Source: Erythrophleum ivorense
Taxonomy: Eukaryota; Streptophyta; Magnoliopsida; Fabales; Fabaceae
Direction of reading: 5' to 3'
Assembly: GCA_026724425.1 (NCBI GenBank)
Contig: JAIUCV010000103.1
Span: forward strand, 868,001-932,000
DNA: 64,000 bases
Below the pieces are notes generated by a model. The model was given only the letters and a program-made list of their open reading frames with translations, was not told the origin of the DNA and did no database searches. A program made the position numbers and the translations under genes. Shown here piece by piece: positions 1 to 10,419 of this stretch. Numbering within the stretch: position 1 is the first letter of the stretch; every line of letters begins with the position of its first letter.

Positions 1-1148
1 TCAAAATTTAATACGTTTTATTTTCGGTCACTTTTTATCTCTATTTTTTGTTTCTATTTTTGTATTACTGCGGTTCCTCTTTGTGTGCAGGGACGGAACC
101 AAATTGTCTACTCTGGAAGCAATCGTCGTGCTATTAAAAAATATATATATATATTATATGTGTAATTTTTTTTTGATATTAAAGTAGTTATACTTATTAT
201 ATATATCACTTTGAGTACATTTTTCTTTTGTATTGAAGTAGTTAAATTTATTTTGATGTTAGTAAATTTTTAACATTTATTATTATTATGTGTCTCTATT
301 TTTTTAATTTTATAGTTATGTTAATTTAATAAAAACTTAAAATTATATTTTTAATAATTATTAATATTGATATTAAATATAAATTTTTGCCTCTTAACAT
401 TTTTTCTGCTTTCTTCCTGCATGTGTGATACCTGCTTTGAGCCATTCATTTTCATGTCTCTATCATTCTCCCTTTTTATCAGCATGTATATTTAATAACA
501 TAACAATTTATACTATTTTATTTTAAAAATTGACACTCCTCTTCTTGAAATTAATAAATTGACTCACTTTTTAGCAAAATATAAGCTATTGTTACATTTG
601 TTTTGATTAAAATATACTTATATCTATTATTTATATAATAGATTAAGTATCAAATATGTATTTAATAAATATAAAAATAATTAATTTTTTAAATTTAAAA
701 TAAATTAAATTTATAATTTTTAACAAAAATAAAATAAAATAGAAATAAAAAATTTAAAAATATTTTTATTGAATCATATATTTTATATAAAAATTAATAA
801 TATTCTTAAATTTATTCAAAAAATTCCATTTATGATACATGTAGGGAACGGCAATAAAGTCTGTCTTCTATCACTTCGTTTAGTTTAAATTGTTTTAATT
901 TGTGGAGAAAAATAAATTATTTTGAATAAATTTTAATTACTTAAATCATCTATTTTTTATGAATATTATTTATTTATTTTTTAAAATAATTTGAATGATC
1001 AGAATTTGCTATTTTATTTTTCTTCAAATTAAAATAATCCACAGTCCTGCCTCATTCAACGGAAAAAGACAAATAAAAAAAGAAATCTCAAACAGTACCC
1101 AGTACCCACATAAAAGCAGTAACTAGAGAAGGAGAAATTTTATAGAAA
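1..1148. other. AT-rich intergenic DNA and promoter region upstream of the CPK12-type gene
   Basis: No coding region is supported. The stretch is strongly AT-rich, with a short AT dinucleotide run near 138-154 and many poly-A/poly-T tracts. The last 150 bases before the kinase leader become less AT-rich and probably hold its core promoter, but I cannot fix a TATA box or start site. Confidence 0.6.
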
Positions 1149-1266
1149 ATGGAGCGGAGGAATGATTGGGAAGAACATATTATTCGAGAGAGCATATAGG
1201 ATGAAAAAGATCGTTTCTTCGCTGCGAAGCAGGATTCGGAGATTCAGGGTCAGGTGTACTAGGTGA
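1149..1266 (+). promoter_or_regulatory. Two short upstream ORFs in the kinase 5' leader
   Basis: Two back-to-back small ORFs precede the kinase start. The first (1149-1199) has 16 codons and a TAG stop. The second starts two bases after that stop (1201-1266), has 21 codons, begins MKKIVSSLRSR and is rich in arginine. The second is in frame with the kinase ATG at 1339 but is closed by a stop, so it is not an N-terminal extension. If the leader is transcribed this far upstream, they could lower translation of the kinase. The transcription start is not known, and a 5' UTR intron could remove them. Confidence 0.4.
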
Positions 1267-1338
1267 CATCCCGGGTTTTTCTCCTCCTACAGTCTTCGGT
1301 CTCTCTCTCTGTTTTCCGATATAGTCGTCCAGAGTAGC

Positions 1339-4300
1339 ATGAAGAAAGCGAGCACAGCCACTTTCCCATCAAAACCCTTATGGGTTCTCCCCTATCGAAC
1401 CCAAAACCTCACTGACCTTTACAAATTGGGAAGGAAATTGGGTCAGGGTCAATTTGGCACCACTTACCTCTGCACAGAAAAGTCCACTGGCCGCAGATAT
1501 GCCTGCAAGTCAATCCCTAAGCGTAAGCTCATCTGCCAAGAGGATTACGACGACGTTTGGAGGGAGATTCAGATTATGCACCATTTGTCCGAACACCCCC
1601 ACGTGGTCAGAATCCATGGCACTTATGAGGACTCCTTCTCTGTTCACTTAGTCATGGAGCTCTGCGAAGGTGGAGAGTTATTCGACAGGATAGTGCAGAA
1701 AGGGCATTACAGTGAGAGGCAAGCGGCTAAGTTGATCAGGACCATTGTTGAGGTTGTCGAGGCTTGTCATTCTCTCGGGGTCATGCATAGAGACCTCAAG
1801 CCAGAGAACTTCTTGTTCGATAGCGTCGAAGAGGATGCTAAACTTAGAGCCACTGATTTCGGATTGTCTGTTTTCTACAAGCCAGGTTGATTCTTAAGCT
1901 TATTTCTCTTTTCTTCTAGTCTCATATTTGCACATCTCGGTCATTATTGAATGTAATGGCTTATAGTGCTTGTGTCACTATGTTAACAGTTTTTTATAGT
2001 GCCATCATTTCAAACTCTGAAAACAGATGATTATTTGCTGATTTATCCTACAATCACATTGCCCCATATGTATGCTTTTTTCCTGGGTACATTTCGAAGG
2101 CAGAAAATGGGGACAATAATCATTTGATTGGAGGCAGGTTCACCTTTCTAAGCGTTATGAGCCTAGTCCTTGATTAAATTCATTTTCCATCAAAATAATT
2201 TATAAGTATGTCACGAAATGAAATGGTTGTATCATTCTTTTACTTTAACTTCCATTTTGTTAAATTTGAGTTAGATCTTTTTGTTTCCGGTTGTTCTCTC
2301 TCTCTCTCTCTTTTTAAGGGGATTCTCAACAAGGGCTCTGGATTAATTATTGGGAATGGTTACTTCAATTGCTCAAGTTCTCTAGCAAAATGCTTCTTCT
2401 AATGTTTACTTTTTTTTTAATAATAAATAAATGATGTAAATTGGAATGTGAATTTTGATCAATCTGAGAAAGCAACTTTCCACTGCTCATTGTAAAGGGT
2501 CCACAGCTTGATTTCCTGACCATGTCACCTTAATAAAAAAGAGACCCCTTCTAGTGTATTTGATTGGAAATCCTTGAATGATGCAAAACCTGGGTTTCAA
2601 ATTTCAGTTCTTCTCTCCATGCATCTTCTTTGTCAATCAAGCTGAGTAATAGAGCCTGGTGTTCTGTGCAAATTTTTCTTCTGGCAGGCGTTAAAGAAAT
2701 TTTAAAGTAGTCAAATCTGATAGGAAGTGGAATGACCTCTGCACTAAGAATGCAGCTCTAATAAATTGAACAAACATCTTTGGACTTTTGAACTAATTAT
2801 TTGCTATTTTTGATCTTCCTGTAAGTGATTCTGAGGTATTGTTATACTCTAGATATGCCTCCTGCTTTTAGTGCTTGCTTGCACCCTTTATGTGCACCAG
2901 TAGTTTGTCTAGAAATTTAGAACAAAACTTCAAAGTTAGTATGCATTATAATTAATTCTAGACTTCAAAGTTTTGTATTTTGCTAGTGTTTTATGTTATA
3001 TTTATGCTAACATATACGGTTCTGAGAGATTTTGGGATCTTTGGTGTTTTAACCTAAAAAATAGCAAGTTATAGCTAGTGGTACAGGGTAGTCATAGCTA
3101 ACCAATCGCTAACCAATCGAAATTTGTTGACATAGTTTATTTGTTTATTTATTTATTTTCTTATAACTGCAGACTGATTGTTGGGAACAGGTGCACTTGA
3201 ACTGCTTTGTCTAATGCTAATTATGAGTAGGAAAAAATTTTATAGCAACATATGAGTAGCTATTGAAAATTAAATAAGAAGCATCTTCTCTTACAGTTAG
3301 AAATTACAATTTGATTTTTCCTCTCTCCATTTCTGCCATTGCCAAATCAATAGGAAATTTTTTCCCGCTGTGAATGTCTAACACAGTGATATTCTTTCCA
3401 GGTGAAACCTTTTCTGATGTTGTTGGGAGCCCATACTATGTTGCACCAGAGGTGTTGCGCAAGCATTATGGACCTGAATCAGATGTGTGGAGTGCCGGGG
3501 TTATTTTGTACATCTTATTGAGTGGGGTGCCACCGTTTTGGGCTGGTAGCTATCTGCTGCTATTTATATGTTAAATTATCAGTTGGGGATCTAGTCATAT
3601 TATTTTTTTTCTTGATGTTCATATATTCCTCATCGCTAATATTGTGCTACAAATTCTGTCACCTACAGAAACTGAAATGGGGATCTTCCGACAGATTTTA
3701 CAAGGAAAACTTGATTTTCAGTCAGAACCATGGCCTGGCATTTCAGAAAGTGCCAAGGATCTAATTAGAAAAATGCTTGATCAAAATTCGAAAAAGAGGC
3801 TTACAGCCCATGAAGTACTCGGTAAGTCTCTTTTGATCTTTATATTGAACAAGGTATGAATGATAAATGGGTTTTGTAGCATTAACGCTTAAGCAATTCT
3901 TAGAATGCGGTAACAACTGATATACAACATGCAGTACTAAAATGGTTTGTGTCAGGCCACCCATGGATTGTTGATGATAACATTGCACCTGATAAACCTC
4001 TTGACTCTGCTGTTTTATCGCGCCTGAAGCAGTTCTCTGCAATGAATAAGCTTAAAAAGATGGCTTTACGTGTAAGGCTTCATAATACCTTTTTGTTGAA
4101 GTTAAATGGTGTCCATGTGCCAATAATATGTCAAAAATACTTAGTTGTTTGTCTTGCTGTTGAAGGGAAAACATATTCAAAATGCATTTATTGGTAGCAT
4201 TCAGCTAGACTGCAGGCAAACTTACTTTTTAAATCAACTGGAAGGCTTATATGAATTGAGATACTGTAGATGATGCTTAATTCATATACATTAAACTTTT

Positions 4301-5217
4301 ATTTTTTCTTCTTTTTGGAATTTCATAATTGAAAGTGGTCCATTTCATATTCTTCTGAAGGTCAAGTCTTAAAATTATGACACTAACCATTTTGCTTATT
4401 TAATCCTAGGTTATTGCTGAGAGGCTCTCTGAGGAAGAAATTGGTGGATTGAAGGAGTTATTCAAGATGATTGACACAGACAACAGTGGAACCATAACTT
4501 TTGATGAGTTAAAAGATGGCTTGAAGCGAGTAGGGTCTGAACTTATGGAGTCTGAAATCAAGGATCTTATGGATGCAGTAAGATAGACCGTTCAATTTTT
4601 AGATTAATCTCTCTTCGTTATTTATTCCACTTTGCCTTCCGATTTTTGAACTTTACTGTTGGACAATATCTGTGTGTGAAAGGCGGATATTGATAATAGC
4701 GGAACAATTGACTATGGTGAATTCATTGCTGCTACTGTCCACTTAAATAAGCTGGAGAGAGAAGAAAATCTGTTGTCAGCATTCTCCTATTTTGATAAAG
4801 ATGGTAGTGGTTACATAACCATTGATGAGATACAACAAGCTTGTAAGGACTTTGGTTTAGGTGATGTCCATATTGATGAAATGATCAAAGAAATTGATCA
4901 AGACAATGTGAGTATTTTTTTTGTCTTTCCATTACGTGTTTTCTTGTACTAAGCACAAGTTCCTTCTGGAGGATATGCCTGGCATCATTATGTGTGTCTG
5001 CCATTGCAGAACTAGAAACCTCTTAGTTGCCAACTTGTTTGTTAAGATTACTGCAAATTTTGCGGTGCAGGATGGACAAATAGATTATGGGGAATTCGCT
5101 GCAATGATGAGGAAGGGCAATGGAGGGATTGGAAGGCGAACCATGAGAAGCACACTAAATTTCAGGGATGCTCTAGGATTGATAGGCAATGGCTCTAATG
5201 ATGTTATGGATGGTTAG
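1339..5217 (+). CDS. CPK12: Calcium-dependent protein kinase, CPK4/11/12 group, closest to CPK12
   Basis: Seven exons join to a 499-residue protein: 1339-1885, 3402-3545, 3669-3821, 3956-4071, 4410-4577, 4683-4907, 5071-5217. All introns are GT-AG and the frame closes exactly. It is a Ser/Thr kinase activated directly by calcium. The kinase domain is at about 28-286 with Lys57, HRDLKPEN (Asp152) and DFG (173-175), followed by the autoinhibitory junction (about 287-320). Four complete EF-hand loops start at Asp342, Asp378, Asp414 and Asp448. The N-terminus begins MKK, not MG, so it lacks the myristoylation site; this fits the soluble CPK4/11/12 group. The tracts KLICQEDYDDV and GGIGRRTMRSTLNF match my memory of Arabidopsis CPK12. 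Group members act in ABA signalling in the cytosol and nucleus; that role is inferred from the family. The intron-exon pattern is usual for CDPKs and nothing is missing. Confidence 0.95.
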
Positions 5218-6666
5218 CTAAGTAATTATTTGGCAATTATATTTTGAAAAGAACACTTGGGGGTTAAATTTCTCAACTATTACCAAGTTTTGTATTAATG
5301 AAAAAACTCGACGTTTAAAAAAGTTTTTGTCCTAGGTGAGGTCCACGTTGGTGCGAAATTCGCGCCGGAGATGCATTGCATGAATTGGCGCAGCATTTTG
5401 CTTTCGCTTATCACTGTAGTTTCACTCCGTAATCAAAGGTTATTGTACCTACAAAAGCTAAAAGAGCAATCAGGAAATGCTTTATGGATTAGGAGATAGC
5501 CCTTTTTGGCTGTTCCAGGGATGCAATGCAAGATAATATTTTACGGGTTATTTGGTATGAGAACTTGTTTAAGAATAGAAATACAAATAAAAAATAAAAA
5601 GTAATTTTATGAATGGAAAATGATTTTTATATATTTATTTTTAAAAAATAAAAAGAGACATATATATTATCAAATAATCATTATATAATAAACATTATAT
5701 AGACTTATAAAAAGGAAATCATTTTTCTTTGTTGGAAACCAATAGGGCTGTGCTCTACCTACCCACAGCCCAAATTATAGTTCGAAATTAATTTCTTATT
5801 GGCCCGGCAGATGGTGATTAATCGTACTGTGGTTGTACTTGGTGGAATGAGAATGGTAATCTGTTTTATTTGCAACAGATGTCACCTCCGATCACGATTC
5901 ACCCGTCACTTGTCTGTTTTATTTGCACACATCGAAAAAGTATAATATCACAGCCCCTCAAGGATTGAGGAAATGAGTAAATATATAAAGAAGATAATGG
6001 ATAATGAAATCAGCTTCTCCTATTTCATCCTCCATCCCATTTAGGAAGGATAAGAGTCGGAAGACTTTGTACTGTTCCCCCCCCCCCCCCCCCCCCCCCC
6101 CCCCAGTAATGGCGATTATTTCTGCCTGTATCTGTTCCTCTCTTGAGATAGTCATGAGGAGTATAACTTTTTTTTTTTTTCAATTCTCAAACTCCCGCCC
6201 TCGCTGAAGCACCAACATCTACATCCATAATCTAATGATAAATGGCAGATAAGTAGTCTAATGCAGTTACAAATAATACTACGACCATTCAGTAGTACGT
6301 CTTCTTTTAAAAGAAAATTCCCGATCGCTCAAATACTGAAAACTTTTTCATTTATCGCTCAAATATCTTATAAATACGATGTTCAAGCATCTCATAGTAA
6401 CATATCAAGCAAGAGTTACTTCTGCATTGCAAACAGTGGTTAATAATAAACACGACTACTGGAAGAGCTGTTTCAAATCTGCTCCACAAAATAGATTATA
6501 TTACAATAAATTTCTACAACAGAGCCAACATCTAAAAGGGCTGGGAAATTTCAAGGGAACATCCCACATGAAAGCAACTTAATCAAAGGGCCATCTGATT
6601 ATATTTGCCAATTATGAAGGTGAGGAACCATTGACAAACTTATTTCAGGGGTGTCTCTTTGCTCCC
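5218..6666. other. Intergenic DNA between two convergent genes
   Basis: This holds the 3' untranslated regions of the kinase (left) and of the thioesterase gene (right). No further gene is supported. It contains the 28-base poly-C tract listed separately and a poly-T run at 6169-6180. Confidence 0.6.
6077..6104. repeat. Poly-C homopolymer, 28 bases
   Basis: An uninterrupted run of 28 C residues in otherwise AT-rich DNA. It creates meaningless proline or glycine ORFs on the two strands. Such tracts are slippage-prone both in vivo and in sequencing, so the length is uncertain. Confidence 0.9.
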
Positions 6667-8598
6667 TCAAAGTTTACTAGCAATTGCAAGATACTTGGTA
6701 TGACGACCATGTGCGAAAACTTTGCCAGTCTTCTTCTTCTTAAACTCTACGCTGACAACAGCAACAGCCTTTCCAACACGTAAAGTCCTGGCCTCGATCT
6801 CAATATCCTCCTACAGTAACATTGCGGCAAAAAAGAAAAAACCTCTTAAACTGATATCTTGCATTTCACAAATGGATCTTGAGAAACCAGGAAAATAATT
6901 TCCTACATTACACTCATCAAATTACATATTTGTATTGTTGATACACGACATGCATCTTGTTGATTTTACATTGTTGAGTGTTGACAAAGCCATTAGGCAT
7001 TCTAATGGTTTAAAGAGAAAGTCAACGAATAAAAACGTCCAACAAGCACGACTAAATATGAATGAACAAATGGCTTACGCCAATCTCCTCCTTCCTCCTC
7101 CCTCAAGCCCCAAAGAGAAAATTGGTTTTTTGGTTCTTTGTTGAATACGTTTTTACCATAGAGAGCTTAAAATTTATTTTGACAGAAAAATCCTTATGTC
7201 TAAAGTCATAGTGAAAGGAAAGTTAAGGTGCCAAGGCTTGCATTCTTGCAAGGCTTTTTGGTTAATGTTAACCTCAGATAGAAATGAATAGGAAAAACTC
7301 AACATTTTAGCACCCGCGCTCTAAGTCTGCATCTATAGTTCTCTTATTTTCTCTGGTCCTAAAGTTTTTTTCATAATAATAACTCATCTTCTAAAGGGGT
7401 CTCTTTGAATTGTTGCTAGACCAGACACATGTTTCGTTCATCTTCCAGTTCAATAGAGGCGTACGAGTTAGTAAGGTCAAGACAAAGGGAGAAAATAGAG
7501 ACGCCATATGAGAAGAGTCCAATGGATTTGTCAGGATATGTACTTTCACTTACTGTGCAGGGCAAGATAGTGATTTTTGAGGATCTTCTTGAACAATTAA
7601 AGCAGTAAGAGAACCTTAGGAACAAGACCTTATAAACTCTTCTATAATTTAATTATATAGTTAGACGGGCGAAATAGGTTGCGGACTTTTGTAGTCAAGT
7701 AACGAGCAATTACAGGAATGAAACTAAATGTCCAGACCCAAAGTGATGATTTGTGCAGCAAGGGAACCATTTTAACAGCTGTTCAATACGGAAACTTGTA
7801 CTAAAACCAAGGAATTATTTACCAGGACATGCTTAAAACTAGTTTGCAAAATCTATTAGGCACTGATAATATTATGGACGTAAGGGGCGAGCATAAAAAT
7901 ACTAAAAGCTTTCCCTCTAAGCATTTTCTGCTAACAAATAAATAACCGAGTTCATATAAGCAACAAAGCAACCATTATCAAACGTTTACAACAATCGAAC
8001 GACAAATCAGAGTATAAAACATACTCACATCGGCATACGCAGCATCCAAATATGTCACATTGATCTCCACGGAAACTCCCACCTGCGGAGCTCCCACGGT
8101 GTGAATTGCAGTTGAACCCAACAAATCCACCAGCGTTGCCGTTGCTCCACCGTGCAAGGAATTGAAAGAATTCTTAGGAATTTCGGAAAACACATTAGAT
8201 AAGAATCAAGAAAACTCGAAAGAGCAGCTATCAGACAACACCTTTGTGAATAAGGATCATAGAATTCACATAAAGGTCATGCCTGAGGAGCGTTAGATGC
8301 AGTTGCCAACGTGGGAGAGGGAAGGAATAGGTTCATGTAGATGTAGCAGAGAAATTCATACCAGCAAACGATGGGGTATCTTCATAGAGCAGACGACACG
8401 GCCTGGTTCGATTAGATCGACGCGAAGGCCATTTATGACGAGGGGTTCCAAGAATCTCGAAGGCAATTCATCAACCAGTGATGCAATTTCGCTTCCTTTC
8501 TCTAACTGGAAGTACCTCTTCACAGATTCCACGTCCATACTCAATTCGTGTTTGGCTTTATGCCTAGCCTGTTTTATTCGTTCCCTTTGGGCAACCAA
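6667..8598 (-). CDS. Hotdog-fold acyl-CoA thioesterase family protein with C-terminal SKL
   Basis: Three exons on the minus strand (8598-8362, 8172-8029, 6810-6667), all in phase 0 with GT-AG introns, give 174 residues. It resembles plant acyl-CoA thioesterase 13-like proteins such as At3g61200, which hydrolyse acyl-CoA to free acid and CoA. Exon 2 holds the hotdog core: LHGGATATLVDLLG (the HGG motif on the central helix) and the strand GVSVEINVTYLDAAYADE. Exon 3 holds the RVGKAVAVVSVEFKKK strand pair. The protein ends A-S-K-L, a canonical PTS1, so a peroxisomal location is inferred. The start at 8598 gives a Lys/Arg-rich leader; the Met at residue 21 (MDVESVKRYF) matches where shorter family members begin and is a possible alternative start. 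It is convergent with the kinase gene. Confidence 0.9.
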
Positions 8599-10071
8599 TG
8601 CCTACGACTAAATCGATGGAATAAAAAACAAAAGGAAAGCTATTCTTGTTGCGAAACGACTGAGGCTGAAAGCTCTGAAGACTGGCTAGATGTTTGCTGC
8701 CTTTGTCAATTCTATTTTCTATTATGTTGTATTGAATGTTTTAAAAATGGTATCATTCATATGAAATGAAATAAAGAACGATTCACCATTTAACATTTGA
8801 TTGTGATTGAATTGAGTTAAATAGCTTTTATATAATATTTTATAATTAGATAAATATACATCATAAAATAATATTTAAACATATAAAAATTAGATAAAAT
8901 ATTTCATATATAATAACAAATTTTTATAAAATAAATCAGATAAAACTTAATAACTATCATAAATTTCTATTATAGAATATTAAACTTTTAATTTAGATAA
9001 AAAGTAAAATTTGATTTTTGACGTCTACTTTTTATATTTTTTTATTAATTTAATTGACTCTTTACCGGTTTTTTGTTTCATTGGTTATCAAGGCCAACCA
9101 CTAATTAAAATTATAATCAATTCACTGATTTTTTTAATTCGATTTTCTCAACTCATAGTAAAAAGACATTTGCGACAACTTACCACTCATGGATTTCAGG
9201 ATGAGATTTACTTTCGAATAATACTATTTGAAAATGACAAAATAATAAAGATAAAAATAAAAATAAAAATACCAATGATTGAATAAAAGATGATCCTATA
9301 GATAGCCTCGAAAGAGGAAAAAAACTTTATCGTAATTTTTTATATTTTTATTTTCAAAATTTTCAATTAAAATACAATAAATATATCATAAAGATTCGAC
9401 GAAATTTTACATTAATTGTCGACTGCCTAACACAACCTTTTTTTTTTTGCTGGGTTTAAGACTGGCTATAAAATAATTTACATTAAAACACAGTATGGGC
9501 AGAGTTTAAAATATAATAAATATATTTTTTAATAATAAAATATAAAATCATTACAAAAATAAATAAATTTTATAACTCAAACATCATATGATCATCTTTA
9601 ACAATTATAAATATATATATTATAATTATATTGAAAAGCATAAAAAACCTGCACTAAATCAAATCCTTAACAGAATTGTTTACCATTAAAAACAATAATC
9701 CACCCACAGAAGTAATCTCTCCATACAATCCCGGATAGACATTCATATATTTAGTAGTTTAAAAAACATTAAGGAGAGTGGAACAAAAATAATTAATACA
9801 TGAAAAGAGTGAGATATCACAAAAATAATTGTTAAGGGCCTCATACACAAAATACCACAAGAACTGAACAAACCATAATCTGCCGTTTAAGGTCTGGATA
9901 CTCAAGTACCCTCTATCTTCCGTGCTAGTAAAAACTTAGAAGAGGCAGGCAAGGCCAAATTCAGAACTAATAATAAATATAAAGAAAAAATAAGGGATAA
10001 CAACTAATTAATTCCCATCAGCTTACAGTATTTACTGTAAAATCTTCTGCAGTTGTTGGTATAAAACTAGT
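8599..10071. other. AT-rich intergenic DNA upstream of the thioesterase gene
   Basis: No gene is supported. It should contain the thioesterase promoter near 8600-8900. It also contains the short RTE LINE fragment listed separately and, at about 9840-10071, probable 3' UTR sequence of the CLPTM1 relic. Confidence 0.55.
9385..9508 (-). mobile_element. 5'-end fragment of an RTE-type LINE
   Basis: This 125-base stretch matches 45566-45692, the 5' end of the RTE LINE inside the FHA-TDP gene, over its whole length. Both share blocks such as ATCATAAAGATTC, TTTTAC and CAACCTTTTT in the same order and spacing. No coding part of the LINE follows, so it is a fragment. Confidence 0.65.
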
Positions 10072-10219
10072 TCAGTTAGTTTTCTTCTCTCCCTTTGCTG
10101 CATCCTCCTGTGCAGAACTTACGACCTGATCATCTTCACCTTCGAAACCAAATTCATCAGTACGTTTCTTGTCCACTGGATAAATCCATCTTTGGTATAA
10201 ATATAAGAGAAATATAAGA
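10072..10219 (-). pseudogene. Relict last exon of a CLPTM1-family membrane protein gene
   Basis: Read on the minus strand, a splice acceptor (TTATTTGCAG) is followed by an open exon coding DLIFLLYLYQRWIYPVDKKR and then an acidic tail EFGFEGEDDQ, ending in a stop. This is the signature C-terminus of CLPTM1 family proteins (human CLPTM1 has YLYQRWIYRVDPTRVNEFG), after their last membrane segment. No other CLPTM1 exon is present: the DNA where earlier exons should be, above 10250, is an inverted PPR fragment and then an FHA-TDP copy. The exon itself has no stop or frameshift, which suggests recent decay or a fused transcript. The longer ORF reaching 10308 runs into antisense PPR sequence and is not real protein. 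Confidence 0.8.
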
Positions 10220-10251
10220 TCTGCAAATAAGGTAAAAAGAAACGAGTGAAT

Positions 10252-10419
10252 CCATGAGTCAATCACAATCATCTTAAGGTAGCTGAGAAGGCCAGGGAGC
10301 GAACCCATGAGCTAGACCCCATCACGATGGTGATTGTGTGCTTTTATCAAACGCATATGGTGGAGCTGGTAAATGGACTGAGAAGGCTATGAGAGAGAAT
10401 AGAATTATCAAGAAACAAT
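10252..10419 (+). pseudogene. Inverted fragment of the neighbouring PPR gene
   Basis: About 170 bases on the plus strand match the reverse complement of 14037-14205, inside the PPR gene at 13608-15293. The matching reading is LSNAYGGAGKWTEKA against LSNAYGGVGKWTEKA. The copy lacks 15 bases present in the gene (codons for GMRNS), carries an indel in the LDPHHDGD region and has no start. It ends abruptly at 10419/10420 against FHA-TDP-derived sequence. Confidence 0.8.

Noticed and set aside
5958..6207. ORFs with runs of glycine or proline
   Set aside because: They result from the 28-base poly-C tract.
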